DNA of 64,000 bases from Duganella sp. CF458 (GTDB lineage: Bacteria > Pseudomonadota > Gammaproteobacteria > Burkholderiales > Burkholderiaceae_D): the NCBI RefSeq assembly GCF_900113115.1, contig NZ_FOOF01000009.1, positions 233,293-297,292 of the forward strand, in the 5' to 3' direction. Below the pieces are notes generated by a model, which did no database searches, was not told where the DNA came from, and saw only the letters and a list, made by a program, of their open reading frames with translations. Positions 25,980 through 35,393 of the stretch are shown here, in pieces. The stretch's first letter is position 1. Each line of letters opens with the position of its first letter. The position numbers were made by a program, and so were the translations under genes.

Positions 25980-27632
25980 TTATTTGGAGCGTTTTGCCGC
26001 GCTCTGGTCACGAATCGTGCGGAACTCGGAGTCGCTCGACCAGTTCGGCCATTCCTTCGATTCGGCCAGGTCGCGGCCCAGGCTATACAGCACGCCCAGG
26101 TCGCGCGCCATGCCGGTGAATGGCCACTTGGCATCCCATTCGTCCGAAGGCTGGTGGTAGTTGTTGGTGGTATAGGCTTCCTGTGCTGCCTTGCCTGCCG
26201 CCACGCCGCCTTGTTCCCAGTCTTCGCCGGAGTCAAGCGAGAATGCCGGCACGCCGCGCTTGGCCATCGGGAAGTGGTCGGAGCGGAAGAAGTAGCCCGC
26301 TTCGGTGTGCGGGTCAGGCATGTAGCTGACGTTGATGGCCTTGAACCTGGCGACCAGCATATCGAGCAGGTCCAGCTTGGCGCTGCCGGAAATGGTGAAG
26401 TTGCGCGCCGGACCGTATGGGCTCAGTGCATCCATATTGATCATGCCGACCGTGGTGGCCAGCGGGTAGACCGGGTTCGATGCGTAGTACTCGGAACCGA
26501 GCAAGCCTTTTTCTTCAGCCGTCACGGCCAGGAACACCACGCTGCGCTTGGGCGCCGGTGCCTTGCCGTAGGCGCGGCCCAATTCCAGCAAGGCAGCGAT
26601 GCCGGTGCCGTTGTCGATGGCGCCGTTGTAGATCTTGTCGCCCTTCGCATCAGGCAGGCCGACCCCGAGGTGGTCCCAGTGGCCGCTGTAAATCACGGTC
26701 TCCTGCGGCGCCGCGGTGCCTTCGCGCACCGCCACCACGTTCTTGGACTTGATCACTTGGGCGTCCACCGCGTAGTGGGCCGACAGGCTGACGCCTTTCA
26801 ATTCCACCGGCTTGAACTCGCGCGTTTGCGCCTGCTTCTTGAGCGCGTCGAAATCGAGGCCGGCGCGCTTGAACAGGTCGGCCGCCACGTCGCGCTGGAT
26901 CCATGCTTCCATCGGCGCGTGCGACTTGCCCGGCTCCTTGCGCACGATGTCGTACATCACATTGGTGTTGGAGTTCTTCACCGTTGCCCAGCCATAGGAT
27001 GCAGGCGCGGTTTCGTGCACGATCAGGGTGCCGATTGCGCCCTGGCGTGCCATCTCTTCGTATTTGTAGGTCCAGCGGCCGTAGTAGGTCATGGCCTTGC
27101 CGCCGAATTCGCCTGCGCCGGTTTCGAAGTCCGGATCGTTGATCAGCACCACGGCCAGCTTGCCCTTCAGGTTCACGCCCTTGAAGTCGCTCCACTTGCG
27201 CTCTGGCGCGGTCACGCCGTAACCGACGAACACCAGCGGGGCCTTGTCGAAATCGACGCGCTTGGCGCCATTCATCGCGGCGCGCACCGCCAGTTGCTCG
27301 CCTTGCGCGAACGGGATGTCGTTCTTGCCGGCGTGCGCGTTCAGCACCACCGGGCCCTTGATTTCAAAGCGGCCCAGCGGCACTTCCTGGTACCAGCTGC
27401 GCTTGCCCTTCACCAGGTCGCCGCCCGGCTTCAGGCCGGCCGCCTCGAACTGCTTGGCGATGAATTCAACGGTCTTTACTTCGCCGGCGGTGTTCGGGCC
27501 GCGGCCTTCGAATGCGTCGGATGCCAAAGTTTCAACGTCCTGCGACAGGCGCTGCGGATCGATCTTCGGCACGTCCTGCGCTTGTGCTGCGACTGCAGCC
27601 AGCAGTACGGTGGCCAGCATGGAATGTTTCAC
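25980..27632 (-). CDS. M28-family zinc aminopeptidase with PA domain, secreted
   Basis: This 550-residue protein has a signal peptide (ATVLLAAVAAQAQ). A protease-associated insert is inferred at about 120-260. The M28 catalytic core has the di-zinc ligands in order: GHWDHLG (His), GAIDNGTG (bridging Asp), TAEEKGLLGS (catalytic Glu and ligand Glu), MINMDAL (Asp) and NNYHQPSDE (His). The architecture resembles bacterial aminopeptidases that degrade extracellular peptides. It is divergent from the M13 peptidase gene, with 176 bp between the two starts, so they may share regulation. Confidence 0.92.
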   Translation of the reverse strand: MKHSMLATVLLAAVAAQAQDVPKIDPQRLSQDVETLASDAFEGRGPNTAGEVKTVEFIAKQFEAAGLKPGGDLVKGKRSWYQEVPLGRFEIKGPVVLNAHAGKNDIPFAQGEQLAVRAAMNGAKRVDFDKAPLVFVGYGVTAPERKWSDFKGVNLKGKLAVVLINDPDFETGAGEFGGKAMTYYGRWTYKYEEMARQGAIGTLIVHETAPASYGWATVKNSNTNVMYDIVRKEPGKSHAPMEAWIQRDVAADLFKRAGLDFDALKKQAQTREFKPVELKGVSLSAHYAVDAQVIKSKNVVAVREGTAAPQETVIYSGHWDHLGVGLPDAKGDKIYNGAIDNGTGIAALLELGRAYGKAPAPKRSVVFLAVTAEEKGLLGSEYYASNPVYPLATTVGMINMDALSPYGPARNFTISGSAKLDLLDMLVARFKAINVSYMPDPHTEAGYFFRSDHFPMAKRGVPAFSLDSGEDWEQGGVAAGKAAQEAYTTNNYHQPSDEWDAKWPFTGMARDLGVLYSLGRDLAESKEWPNWSSDSEFRTIRDQSAAKRSK

Positions 27633-27808
27633 TGCTTACCTCCTGGTTGGGGTGAATGGATCTAAAACCCGGCAAGTATCGGCCTTGGAGCGCCGCAGGT
27701 CAAATGTGGACTCCTTATGTAACTTAGTGTTGCTCCACACGCTGCAACGGCCACGCGCGGGGCAGGCTGCGGCATACTGCCGGAAGCATTTTTCACCGGA
27801 GTCATTAC

Positions 27809-29833
27809 ATGAAACGCACTATTCTCGGCAGCCTGGTTGTTGGCCTGGCATGTTCGCATGCATGGGCGGCGGAGCTGAGCTCGGGCATCGACGCCGCCGG
27901 CATCGACCAGCAGGTCCGCGCGCAGGATGATTTTTTCCGCTACTCCCAAGGCAAGTGGCTGAGCGGTGTCGAGATCCCGGCCGATCGATCGAGCTGGGGT
28001 GCGTTCAACGTGGCGCAGGAAAACGTGGAAGGGCAGGTGAAGTCCATCGTCGAAAAGGCCGAACAGGACAGGGCGCGCAAGGCGGGTTCGGATGCGCAGA
28101 AGATCGGCGACTACTACGCCAGCTTCATGGATCAAGCGCGCCGCGATGCGCTGGGCCTGAAGCCGCTCAAGCCGGAGCAGGCGCGCATTGCCGCCTTGTC
28201 CGGCAAGCGGGGCATCGCCGCGTTGGTAGCACACCTGAACCGCATCGACGCCGGCGGCCCGCTCGATATGAGCGTGCGCCAGGATGCGAAAGATTCGACG
28301 CGCTATGTAGTGGGCGTTCGCCAGTCCGGCCTGGGCTTGCCGAACCGGGACTACTTCCTTTCCGATAAGGACACGCGCTTGAGTGATATCCGCGCCAAGT
28401 ACCAGCAGCACGTGGAAAAGATGCTGGCCTTGGCAGGGCACGCGCAAGCCGCCCAGGAAGCTACGCAGATCGTCGCGTTGGAAACCGAAATCGCCCGCGC
28501 CCATTGGTCCGCCGTGGAAAACCGCGATCCGGTAAAAACCTACAACAAGCTGTCGCTGGGCGAACTGAAAGCGCTGATGCCGGGCTTCGACTGGGATGCT
28601 TACCTGAAGGGTGTTGGCGTGGCGGGCAAGGTCGATTCTGTAATCGTCAGCCAGCCAAGCTACCTGGCGGCGCTGGACAAACTGATCGAGGCAACGCCGC
28701 TTCCGGTGTGGAAGGCCTACTTTGAATTCCACATGATCAGCTCTTTCGCGCCTTACCTGTCGCAGCCTTTGGTCGACGAGAACTTCGCGTTCCGCGGCGC
28801 GGTCCTGGCGGGCACCAAGGAAAACCGTCCGCTGCACAAGCGCGCCATCGCGGAAGTGAACCGCGCACTGGGCGAGATGGTGGGCAAGGCTTATGTCAAG
28901 GAGTATTTCCCGGCCGAGCGTAAGCAGCAGGTGGCCGAGATGGCGCAGAATTTCGTCGCCGCTTTCCGCGAAGGCATCGATAAGCTGGAGTGGATGAGCC
29001 CTGAAACCAGGCTGCAGGCGCAAGCGAAGCTGGCCAAGATCAACGTCAAGATTGGGTATCCGGACAAATGGCGCGATTACGCGAAGCTGATAGTGGCGCG
29101 CAACGACTTGGTTGGCAACGTGCTGCGCTCGCGCGAGTTCGCGCACAGCTTCAGCATCGGCAAGCTGGGCAAGCCGGTGGACCGGACGGCATGGAGCATG
29201 ACGCCGCAAACCGTCAACGCCTACTACAGCCCATCGCTGAACGAAGTAGTGTTCCCGGCGGCGCGCCTGCAGTATCCGCTGTACGACGCCAAGGCTGAAC
29301 CGGCGGTCAACTATGGCGCGGTCGGCATTTCCATCGGCCATGAGATCAGCCACGCCTTCGACGACAAAGGCTCGCAGTACGATGGCGACGGCAACCTGCG
29401 CAACTGGTGGACCAAGGAAGATGGCGAGCAGTTCGCCGCGCGCGGCAAGATGCTGGTGGCGCAGTACAACGGCTACAGCCCGGTGGCGGGCTATCAGGTG
29501 AACGGCGAATTGACCCTGGGTGAGAACATCGCAGACAACGCCGGCCTGATCATGGCCACCCGCGCCTACAAGATCCACATGAAAGGACAGCCTGGCCCGG
29601 TGATCGACGGCTATACCGCCGAGCAGCGCATCTTCATGGGCATGGCACAGGCGCGCCGCGGCAAGGGCCGCGACGCTTTCCTGATCCAGCAGGTGAAGTC
29701 CGACCCGCACTCGCCATCCGAATTCCGCGTGAACGGCAGCCTGAAGAACCACCCGGGCTTCTACGACGCCTTCGGTGTGAAGGAAGGCGACAAGATGTAC
29801 CTGCCGCCGGCGCAGCGCGTGATCTTTTGGTAG
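27809..29833 (+). CDS. M13-family (neprilysin/PepO-like) zinc endopeptidase, secreted
   Basis: This 674-residue protein has a signal peptide ending AHAWA. It has the M13 active site HEISHAFDDKG (from H511), with the third zinc ligand in ENIADNAG (572-579). A NAYY substrate-binding motif appears as VNAYYSPSLNEVVFPA. The C-terminus runs CxxW-less (ends VIFW), as in many bacterial PepO proteins. It probably cleaves short peptides in the periplasm or outside. Ribosome site CGGAG lies before ATG 27809. Confidence 0.93.
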   Translation: MKRTILGSLVVGLACSHAWAAELSSGIDAAGIDQQVRAQDDFFRYSQGKWLSGVEIPADRSSWGAFNVAQENVEGQVKSIVEKAEQDRARKAGSDAQKIGDYYASFMDQARRDALGLKPLKPEQARIAALSGKRGIAALVAHLNRIDAGGPLDMSVRQDAKDSTRYVVGVRQSGLGLPNRDYFLSDKDTRLSDIRAKYQQHVEKMLALAGHAQAAQEATQIVALETEIARAHWSAVENRDPVKTYNKLSLGELKALMPGFDWDAYLKGVGVAGKVDSVIVSQPSYLAALDKLIEATPLPVWKAYFEFHMISSFAPYLSQPLVDENFAFRGAVLAGTKENRPLHKRAIAEVNRALGEMVGKAYVKEYFPAERKQQVAEMAQNFVAAFREGIDKLEWMSPETRLQAQAKLAKINVKIGYPDKWRDYAKLIVARNDLVGNVLRSREFAHSFSIGKLGKPVDRTAWSMTPQTVNAYYSPSLNEVVFPAARLQYPLYDAKAEPAVNYGAVGISIGHEISHAFDDKGSQYDGDGNLRNWWTKEDGEQFAARGKMLVAQYNGYSPVAGYQVNGELTLGENIADNAGLIMATRAYKIHMKGQPGPVIDGYTAEQRIFMGMAQARRGKGRDAFLIQQVKSDPHSPSEFRVNGSLKNHPGFYDAFGVKEGDKMYLPPAQRVIFW

Positions 29834-29846
29834 TAGCTCCTGGTTG

Positions 29847-29924
29847 AAAAGTCGGGGTCAGCTCTGGCAATCGGACATTTTCGCTAGCGAAAATGTCCGA
29901 TTGCCAGAGCTGACCCCGACTTTT
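29847..29924. repeat. 78-bp perfect palindrome between convergent genes
   Basis: Two 39-bp arms (29847-29885 and 29886-29924) are exact reverse complements with no spacer; the centre is CGCT|AGCG. The arms begin AAAAGTCGGGGTCAGCTCTG. The element fills the gap between the ends of the M13 gene (plus) and trhP (minus), and its T4 ends on both strands would let it work as a bidirectional terminator. A degenerate related palindrome lies at 45092-45142. No transposase is nearby, so it looks like a non-autonomous palindromic repeat. Confidence 0.9.
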
Positions 29925-29930
29925 ATGTTG

Positions 29931-31226
29931 CTACAAGTAGCGCGACAACATTGCGCCCTCCAGCCCGGCATCGAGCTGGATGCGCACGATGTGGCCGCTA
30001 CCTGGCGCGATCGCGATCTCGCTGCCATCGTCCGCCAGCATGCGGGCGATGGTGATATCGCGGTTGCCGCCCGGGTGCATGACTTCAATGCGGTCGCCCA
30101 CCGCGAAATGATTCTTCACATCGACGCGCGCCCAGCCGCCGTCAATCTCCAATACATCTCCCACATACTGGCTGCGATCGGTTTCCGATACGCCGCGCAG
30201 GTAGTTCTGGTGCTCCTGCGTGTGATGGCGCTGGTAAAAGCCGTCGGTGTAGCCGCGGTTGGCCAGGCCCTGGAGCTGGCCGAGCAGGCCCTCGTCGAAG
30301 GGGCGGCCGGCTACCGCATCGTCGATGGCTTGACGGTACACCTGCGCCGTGCGCGCCGCGTAATAGGCGGACTTGGTGCGGCCTTCCACCTTCAGCGAAG
30401 TGATGCCGATCTTTACCAGCCGCTCGACGTGTTCCACCGCGCGCAAGTCTTTCGAGTTCATGATGTAGGTGCCGTGTTCGTCCTCGAAGATCGGCATCAG
30501 TTGGCCGGCACGCCCGGCTTCTTCCAGCAGGTAGGTCTGGTTTGCCAGCGGATGGCGCGGCTGCTGGTGCAGCGCCGAGATATCGCCGGTCGCCTCCTGG
30601 CAGCCTTCCCCCACCTTGTAGTCCCAGCGGCAGGCATTGGTGCAGGTGCCCTGGTTGGCGTCGCGGTGATTGAAATAGCCGGACAGCAGGCAACGGCCTG
30701 AATATGCCATGCACAGGGCGCCGTGCACGAACACTTCCAGTTCCATGTCCGGGCAGCGCTGGCGGATCTCCTCGATTTCGTCGAGCGACAGTTCGCGCGA
30801 CAGGATCACGCGCGTCAGCCCCATGCGCTGCCAGAACTTCACATCGGCCCAGTTGACGGCGTTGGCCTGCACCGACAGGTGGACCGGCATGTCGGGCCAC
30901 TCTTCGCGCACCATCATGATCAGGCCCGGGTCGGCCATGATCAGCGCATCGGGCTGCATGGCGATGACGGGTGCCATATCGCGCAGGTAGGTCTTGAGCT
31001 TGGCGTTGTGGGCGAAGATATTACTGGCGACGAAAAACTGCTTGCCGCGTGCGTGGGCGCCATCGATGCCTTCCTGCAGCGCTTGCAGGGTGGAGAAGTC
31101 GTTGTTCCGCACGCGCAGGCTGTAGCGCGGCTGGCCCGCATAGACAGCGTCGGCGCCGTAGTCGAAAGCGGCATTCATCTTGGCCAGGGAGCCGGCGGGC
31201 AGGAGGAGTTCGGGGGCGGTCAGCAT
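29931..31226 (-). CDS. trhP: tRNA 5-hydroxyuridine modification protein TrhP (U32 peptidase family)
   Basis: This 431-residue protein (MLTAPELLLPAG start) belongs to the U32 family, YegQ/TrhP branch. U32 features are DYGADAVYAGQPRYSLRVRN (about 22-41) and ELEVFVHGALCMAYSGRCLL (about 160-180). The cysteines around GYFNHRDANQGTCTNACRWD (about 184-204) should hold a [4Fe-4S] cluster. TrhP carries out prephenate-dependent hydroxylation of U34 in tRNAs as the first step to (methoxy)carbonylmethoxyuridine. Despite the family name it is not a protease. Start ATG 31226 is preferred to an upstream TTG. Confidence 0.88.
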   Translation of the reverse strand: MLTAPELLLPAGSLAKMNAAFDYGADAVYAGQPRYSLRVRNNDFSTLQALQEGIDGAHARGKQFFVASNIFAHNAKLKTYLRDMAPVIAMQPDALIMADPGLIMMVREEWPDMPVHLSVQANAVNWADVKFWQRMGLTRVILSRELSLDEIEEIRQRCPDMELEVFVHGALCMAYSGRCLLSGYFNHRDANQGTCTNACRWDYKVGEGCQEATGDISALHQQPRHPLANQTYLLEEAGRAGQLMPIFEDEHGTYIMNSKDLRAVEHVERLVKIGITSLKVEGRTKSAYYAARTAQVYRQAIDDAVAGRPFDEGLLGQLQGLANRGYTDGFYQRHHTQEHQNYLRGVSETDRSQYVGDVLEIDGGWARVDVKNHFAVGDRIEVMHPGGNRDITIARMLADDGSEIAIAPGSGHIVRIQLDAGLEGAMLSRYL

Positions 31227-31295
31227 GGCAGGCAAAATCCGCCAGCCTAGCCATGCCGCCGCCGCCCGGCCATGACCTGGATCAAGTTTGGCGCA

Positions 31296-32066
31296 TCAGG
31301 CCGGCTGCAGTTCGCCGTACAGGGCGAGGTATTCCTGGCTCAGCTTGTGGCTGCGATCGAGGTGGATCATCGGTAGGTTGCGCTCGTGGGATTCGCGGAT
31401 GCGGATTGAGCTTGAAAGCTTGTTCTCGAACACCGGCAAGCCTTCTTCCTTGAGCTGGTCCACCATGCGTTGCGGCAGCAGGGCGCGCGGCTGGAACTGG
31501 TTGACCACGATGCCTTCGATCTGCAGCTTGGGATTGTGGTCGGCCTTGATCTCCTTGACGTTGTTGACCAGGGTGTACAGCGCCTGGCGCGAGAAGTCGT
31601 CGCAGTCGAAGGGGATCAGGCAGCTATCGGCCGCGATCAGGGCAGATTGGGTGAAGAAGTTGTAGGCCGGCGGCGTGTCGACATAGATTTCGTCGTAGGC
31701 CTTTTCCAGCTCGCTCAGCGTGTCGCGCAGCTTGTAGATCTTGTGGCGCGATTCCAGCTTCGATTGCAGGTCGCCCAGTTCGGGATGGGCCAGCATGATG
31801 GACAGGTTGTCGAACGGCGTGGCGTGCACATAGTCGCCGGCCGGCTTGGCAAATATGCTGTAACTAAGCATTTGCTCGAAATAGGCGCCAAGGGTGGGCG
31901 CCAGTCCTGCGGTTGCCGCCCCGAGCAGGTAGCGGCTGCTGTTGCACTGCGGGTCGATATCGATCAAAAGCGTGCGTTTGCCATGGTGCGCCGCAATGGC
32001 CGCCAGGTTTACCGCAATGGTCGATTTACCGACGCCGCCCTTCTGGTTGAAGATGACGCGCTTCAT
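31296..32066 (-). CDS. ParA-family ATPase, orphan
   Basis: This 256-residue protein has a deviant Walker A with the ParA signature lysine (QKGGVGKSTIAVN, 8-20), a second ParA box (LLIDIDPQCNSSRY, about 33-46) and a Walker B-like VDTPPAYN (about 124-131). There is no N-terminal helix-turn-helix and no ParB gene next to it, unlike chromosomal or plasmid partition loci. Such orphan ParAs position other cargo or work with distant partners. It is flanked by trhP and a lipoprotein gene on the same strand with gaps of about 70 bp. Confidence 0.9.
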   Translation of the reverse strand: MKRVIFNQKGGVGKSTIAVNLAAIAAHHGKRTLLIDIDPQCNSSRYLLGAATAGLAPTLGAYFEQMLSYSIFAKPAGDYVHATPFDNLSIMLAHPELGDLQSKLESRHKIYKLRDTLSELEKAYDEIYVDTPPAYNFFTQSALIAADSCLIPFDCDDFSRQALYTLVNNVKEIKADHNPKLQIEGIVVNQFQPRALLPQRMVDQLKEEGLPVFENKLSSSIRIRESHERNLPMIHLDRSHKLSQEYLALYGELQPA

Positions 32067-32134
32067 TTGCTGGCCCTCGCTGTGGCTAAGATTGCAACGA
32101 TTCTAGCATGATGCGGCGCAGCAAAAGCAAGCGT

Positions 32135-32620
32135 TTATGCGGTTTGAACCTTTTGGCAGGAATTCGACTCCATGATGCCGCGCAGGTAGCCGCGGCGGAC
32201 CTTGCCCGCCAGGATCGCGGTTTGCGCTTTCTTCGATTGGCGCTCTGCGCCGCTAAGCTTGCGCAGCCAGCCGCGGAAAGGAATCGCGCCTTCCACCGTG
32301 CGCGCCAGGGCGCCGGTAGCCGCGTTGCCCAAGGCTTCTTTCGAGGCGTCCATATGGCTCTGCTTTTCTTCCGGAACGTCGAGGTCCGGCCCCAGCTCCT
32401 CATCGAGATCCGCTACTTGCGCCAGCAAGGCCGGGCAGCTCTTGTCGGCAGGTGCCTTGTACGGATTTCCAATGGCGTCGCGCAGCACGTCCGGAATGTC
32501 CACTTTGGCGATATTCAAGTCCCGCAGCGGCGTGGCGCCGATTTCCTGAATGCGATTTTGGTCCTTGGTGGCGCACGCGCTCAGGGCCAGCGCGGCAATG
32601 GCCAGTGTCAGTCGTTGCAT
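32135..32620 (-). CDS. hypothetical lipoprotein
   Basis: This 161-residue protein begins MQRLTLAIAALALSACATKD; LSAC is a lipobox with the lipidated Cys at 16. The mature part includes an early segment about conserved-looking DIPDVLRDAIGNPYKAP (about 42-58) and a C-terminal GYLRGIMESNSCQ, with two more cysteines. I do not recognise a domain. An AAGAGA ribosome site lies just upstream. The longer frame to 32743 lacks a signal sequence at its start and overlaps the MYG1 promoter, so it is rejected. Confidence 0.78.
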   Translation of the reverse strand: MQRLTLAIAALALSACATKDQNRIQEIGATPLRDLNIAKVDIPDVLRDAIGNPYKAPADKSCPALLAQVADLDEELGPDLDVPEEKQSHMDASKEALGNAATGALARTVEGAIPFRGWLRKLSGAERQSKKAQTAILAGKVRRGYLRGIMESNSCQKVQTA

Positions 32621-32735
32621 ATCTCTTGCGGTTAAAAAAAATGCAAGTATAACCAAGCCGGCGACATTCGGGGCGAAACGAGTCCGGATCGCGTCACGGT
32701 ATATCATGACGGTAGTTTCAACGATTGGATTTGGC

Positions 32736-33674
32736 ATGCTCATAGTGACTCACAGCGGCAAGTTCCACGCAGACGATGCGTGGGCGGTCGCTGTCCTGAA
32801 TGTTTTGTATCCCGGCGCCGACCTCGTCCGCACGCGCGACCAGGCCATCATCGATACCGCTGACTTTGCGGTGGATGTCGGTGGCGTATGGGACCCGGCC
32901 GCAGGCCGCTTCGACCACCATCAGAAAGGCTTTGACGTCGCGCGCCAGAGCGGCGTGCCGTACGCCAGCGCTGGGTTGGTGTGGCGCGAATATGGCGCGC
33001 GCTGCGTGATGGCACTGGCTTTGGCCCATGCCGGGCAGCAGCTGTCGGAAGCGCAGGGGCGTGAGATCGCGTACGGCATCGATGCGGACGTGGTGCAGTA
33101 CCTCGACCTGTCGGACGTGGGCGCGGCGAAGAGCGCACCGGGCGGCTATGGCCTGTCGGCCGTGATTTCCGGCTACAACACCAACTGGCTCGATGAGCAA
33201 AGGCTGGGCTACGGCGAGCCGACCGAAGCGTTCCGGCTGTCGCAATTCCGCCGTGCGATGGCCGTGCTGACCGATGTGATGGTCAACGCCGTCAAGTATC
33301 GGGTCGGGGCCTTGCTGGCATTGGAGCAGGTGCGCCAGGCCGAAGTGCTGGAAGGCGGCAAGGTCCTGTTCCTGAAGAATGGCGCGCTGCCGTGGAGCCA
33401 GGTGGTGCGCAAGGAAATGCCGAAAGTGCTGTTCGTGATCAGCTACAGCATTGCCGAGCAACGCCACCTGCTGCATACGGTCCCGGTCAGCACCGAGAGT
33501 TTCGACGCGCGGGCCGACTTGCCGGAGGCCTGGGCTGGATTGCGCGACGCCGATCTGGCGGCGGTCACCGGCGTGCCGGACGCCGGCTTTTGCCACAACG
33601 GCAGGTTCATCGCCTCCGCCAAATCTTACGAGGGCATCCGCGCCATGGCCAGCCTCGCCCTGAAAGACGCCTAA
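32736..33674 (+). CDS. MYG1-family protein (DHH-like putative metal-dependent hydrolase/exonuclease)
   Basis: This 312-residue protein starts MLIVTHSGKFHADDAWAVAV; THSGxFHADDA and the later FDHHQKG (about 66-72) are the MYG1 signatures, giving metal-binding Asp and His residues. Eukaryotic MYG1 is a 3'-5' RNA exonuclease; bacterial members are poorly studied. The C-terminus keeps CHNGRFIASAKSYEG. A GGATTTGG stretch may serve as ribosome site. ATG 32711 is an alternative start but would precede the conserved motif by an atypical extension. Confidence 0.87.
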   Translation: MLIVTHSGKFHADDAWAVAVLNVLYPGADLVRTRDQAIIDTADFAVDVGGVWDPAAGRFDHHQKGFDVARQSGVPYASAGLVWREYGARCVMALALAHAGQQLSEAQGREIAYGIDADVVQYLDLSDVGAAKSAPGGYGLSAVISGYNTNWLDEQRLGYGEPTEAFRLSQFRRAMAVLTDVMVNAVKYRVGALLALEQVRQAEVLEGGKVLFLKNGALPWSQVVRKEMPKVLFVISYSIAEQRHLLHTVPVSTESFDARADLPEAWAGLRDADLAAVTGVPDAGFCHNGRFIASAKSYEGIRAMASLALKDA

Positions 33675-33685
33675 CCCGAAGGGCG

Positions 33686-33713
33686 AAAAAAAACGCCACC
33701 CGAAGGTGGCGTT
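33686..33713 (-). terminator. rho-independent terminator of aceA
   Basis: On the minus strand CGCCACC and GGTGGCG (33694-33711) pair around a TTCG tetraloop and run into eight T (complement of 33686-33693). On the plus strand the hairpin also follows MYG1 but has a poorer T tract. Confidence 0.92.
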
Positions 33714-33733
33714 GCTTGCTTTGGAGGGCAGGC

Positions 33734-35314
33734 TTAGAACTGGTTCATGGTGTTGTCTTTGCCGGCTGCCTTCAGCGCAGCTTCGCCGCTGAAGTATTCC
33801 TTGTGGTCGTCGCCGATGTCGGAACCGGACATGTTCTGGTGCTTGACGCAGGCAATGCCCTGGCGGATTTCCTTGCGCTGCACGCCGGCCACATAGCCCA
33901 GCATGCCTTGGTCGCCGAAGTATTCCTTGGCCAGGTTGTCGGTGGACAGGGCCGCGGTGTGGTAGGTCGGCAGGGTGATCAGGTGATGGAAGATGCCTGC
34001 TTCGCGGGCTGCGTCAGCCTGGAAGGTGCGGATCTTCTCGTCTGCCTCGGCGGCCAGCGCGGTGCTGTCGTACTCGACGTTCATCAGCGCGGCGCGGTCG
34101 TAAGCCGACACGTCCTGGCCTTCGGCCTTCATGCGGTCGTAGACTTGCTGGCGGAAGTTCAGGGTCCAGTTGAACGATGGGCTGTTGTTGTACACCAGCT
34201 TGGCGTTCGGGATGACTTTGCGGATTTCCTTGACCATGCCGCCGATCTGGCCGATGTGCGGTTTCTCGGTTTCGATCCACAGCAGGTCGGCGCCGTTTTG
34301 CAGCGAGGTGATGCTGTCGAGCACGCAACGCGCTTCGCCGGTGCCGGAGCGGAACTGGAACAGGTTGGAAGGCAGGCGCTTAGGACGCAGCAGCTTGCCG
34401 TCGCGCTTGATGATCACGTCGCCATTGCCCAGGGCATCGGCCGAGATTTCGTCGCAGTCCAGGAAGGCATTGTACTGGTCGCCAAGGTCGCCAGGCTGGT
34501 TGGTGACGGCGATCTGCTTGGTCAGGCCGGCGCCCAGCGAGTCGGTACGGGCGACGATGATGCCGTCGTCCACGCCCAGCTCCAGGAAGGCGTAACGTAC
34601 CGCGCGGATCTTGGCCAGGAAGTCTTCATGCGGCACGGTGACCTTGCCATCCTGGTGGCCGCACTGCTTCTCGTCCGACACCTGGTTTTCGATCTGGATG
34701 CAGCAGGCACCGGCTTCGATGAATTGCTTGGCCAGCAGGTAGGTCGCCTCCGCGTTGCCGAAGCCGGCGTCGATGTCGGCAATGATCGGCACGACGTGGG
34801 TCACGTGGTTGTCGATCTTGTCCTGGATGGCTTTCTTGGCGTCGCCGCTGGCGGCGTCCAGCTGGCGGAACAGGCCGCCCAGTTCACGGGCATCGGCCTG
34901 GCGCAGGAAGGTGTACAGCTCCTTGATCAGGGCCGACACGGCGGTCTTTTCATGCATCGACTGGTCTGGCAGCGGGCCGAACTCGGAACGCAGGGCGGCC
35001 ACCATCCAGCCCGACAGGTAGAGGTAGCGGCGGTCGGTGCTGTTGAAGTGCTTCTTAATGGAGATCATTTTTTGCTGGCCGATGAAACCGTGCCAGCAAC
35101 CCAGGGACTGGGTGTACTGGGATGGGTCGGCATCGTAGCGGGCCATGTCGGCGCGCATGATCTTGGCGGTGTAGCGGGCAATGTCCAGGCCGGTCTTGAA
35201 TTTGTTCTGGGCGCGCATGCGGGCGGCCGCTTCAGGGCTGATGGCGTTCCAGGCGCTGCCGTTGCGTTCCTTCAGGGCTGCGATGGCTTGGATGTCGTCT
35301 TGGTAGTGGGACAT
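33734..35314 (-). CDS. aceA: isocitrate lyase
   Basis: This 526-residue enzyme cleaves isocitrate to glyoxylate and succinate in the glyoxylate shunt, allowing growth on acetate or fatty acids. It is the long-form AceA found in Pseudomonas and many Betaproteobacteria. The active-site sequence is KQCGHQDG (near residue 215), a known variant of KKCGH. Other conserved parts are IADIDAGFGN (about 178), QIENQVSDEKQ (about 205) and NNSPSFNW (about 355). Malate synthase is not in the window. The gene stands alone with its own terminator and a 282-bp AT-rich upstream region with operator-like palindromes. Confidence 0.96.
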   Translation of the reverse strand: MSHYQDDIQAIAALKERNGSAWNAISPEAAARMRAQNKFKTGLDIARYTAKIMRADMARYDADPSQYTQSLGCWHGFIGQQKMISIKKHFNSTDRRYLYLSGWMVAALRSEFGPLPDQSMHEKTAVSALIKELYTFLRQADARELGGLFRQLDAASGDAKKAIQDKIDNHVTHVVPIIADIDAGFGNAEATYLLAKQFIEAGACCIQIENQVSDEKQCGHQDGKVTVPHEDFLAKIRAVRYAFLELGVDDGIIVARTDSLGAGLTKQIAVTNQPGDLGDQYNAFLDCDEISADALGNGDVIIKRDGKLLRPKRLPSNLFQFRSGTGEARCVLDSITSLQNGADLLWIETEKPHIGQIGGMVKEIRKVIPNAKLVYNNSPSFNWTLNFRQQVYDRMKAEGQDVSAYDRAALMNVEYDSTALAAEADEKIRTFQADAAREAGIFHHLITLPTYHTAALSTDNLAKEYFGDQGMLGYVAGVQRKEIRQGIACVKHQNMSGSDIGDDHKEYFSGEAALKAAGKDNTMNQF

Positions 35315-35393
35315 GGTCTTTTCCTAGCAAAAAAGCGGATTAAAAAAGGCGAAGCACTTGGAATAATGATAGGCCGTTCTTTTGCGATGCACC

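Noticed and set aside
29931..31226. Collagenase-type U32 protease
   Set aside because: The length, Cys cluster and sequence match TrhP (YegQ), a tRNA hydroxylation protein, and not a secreted protease.
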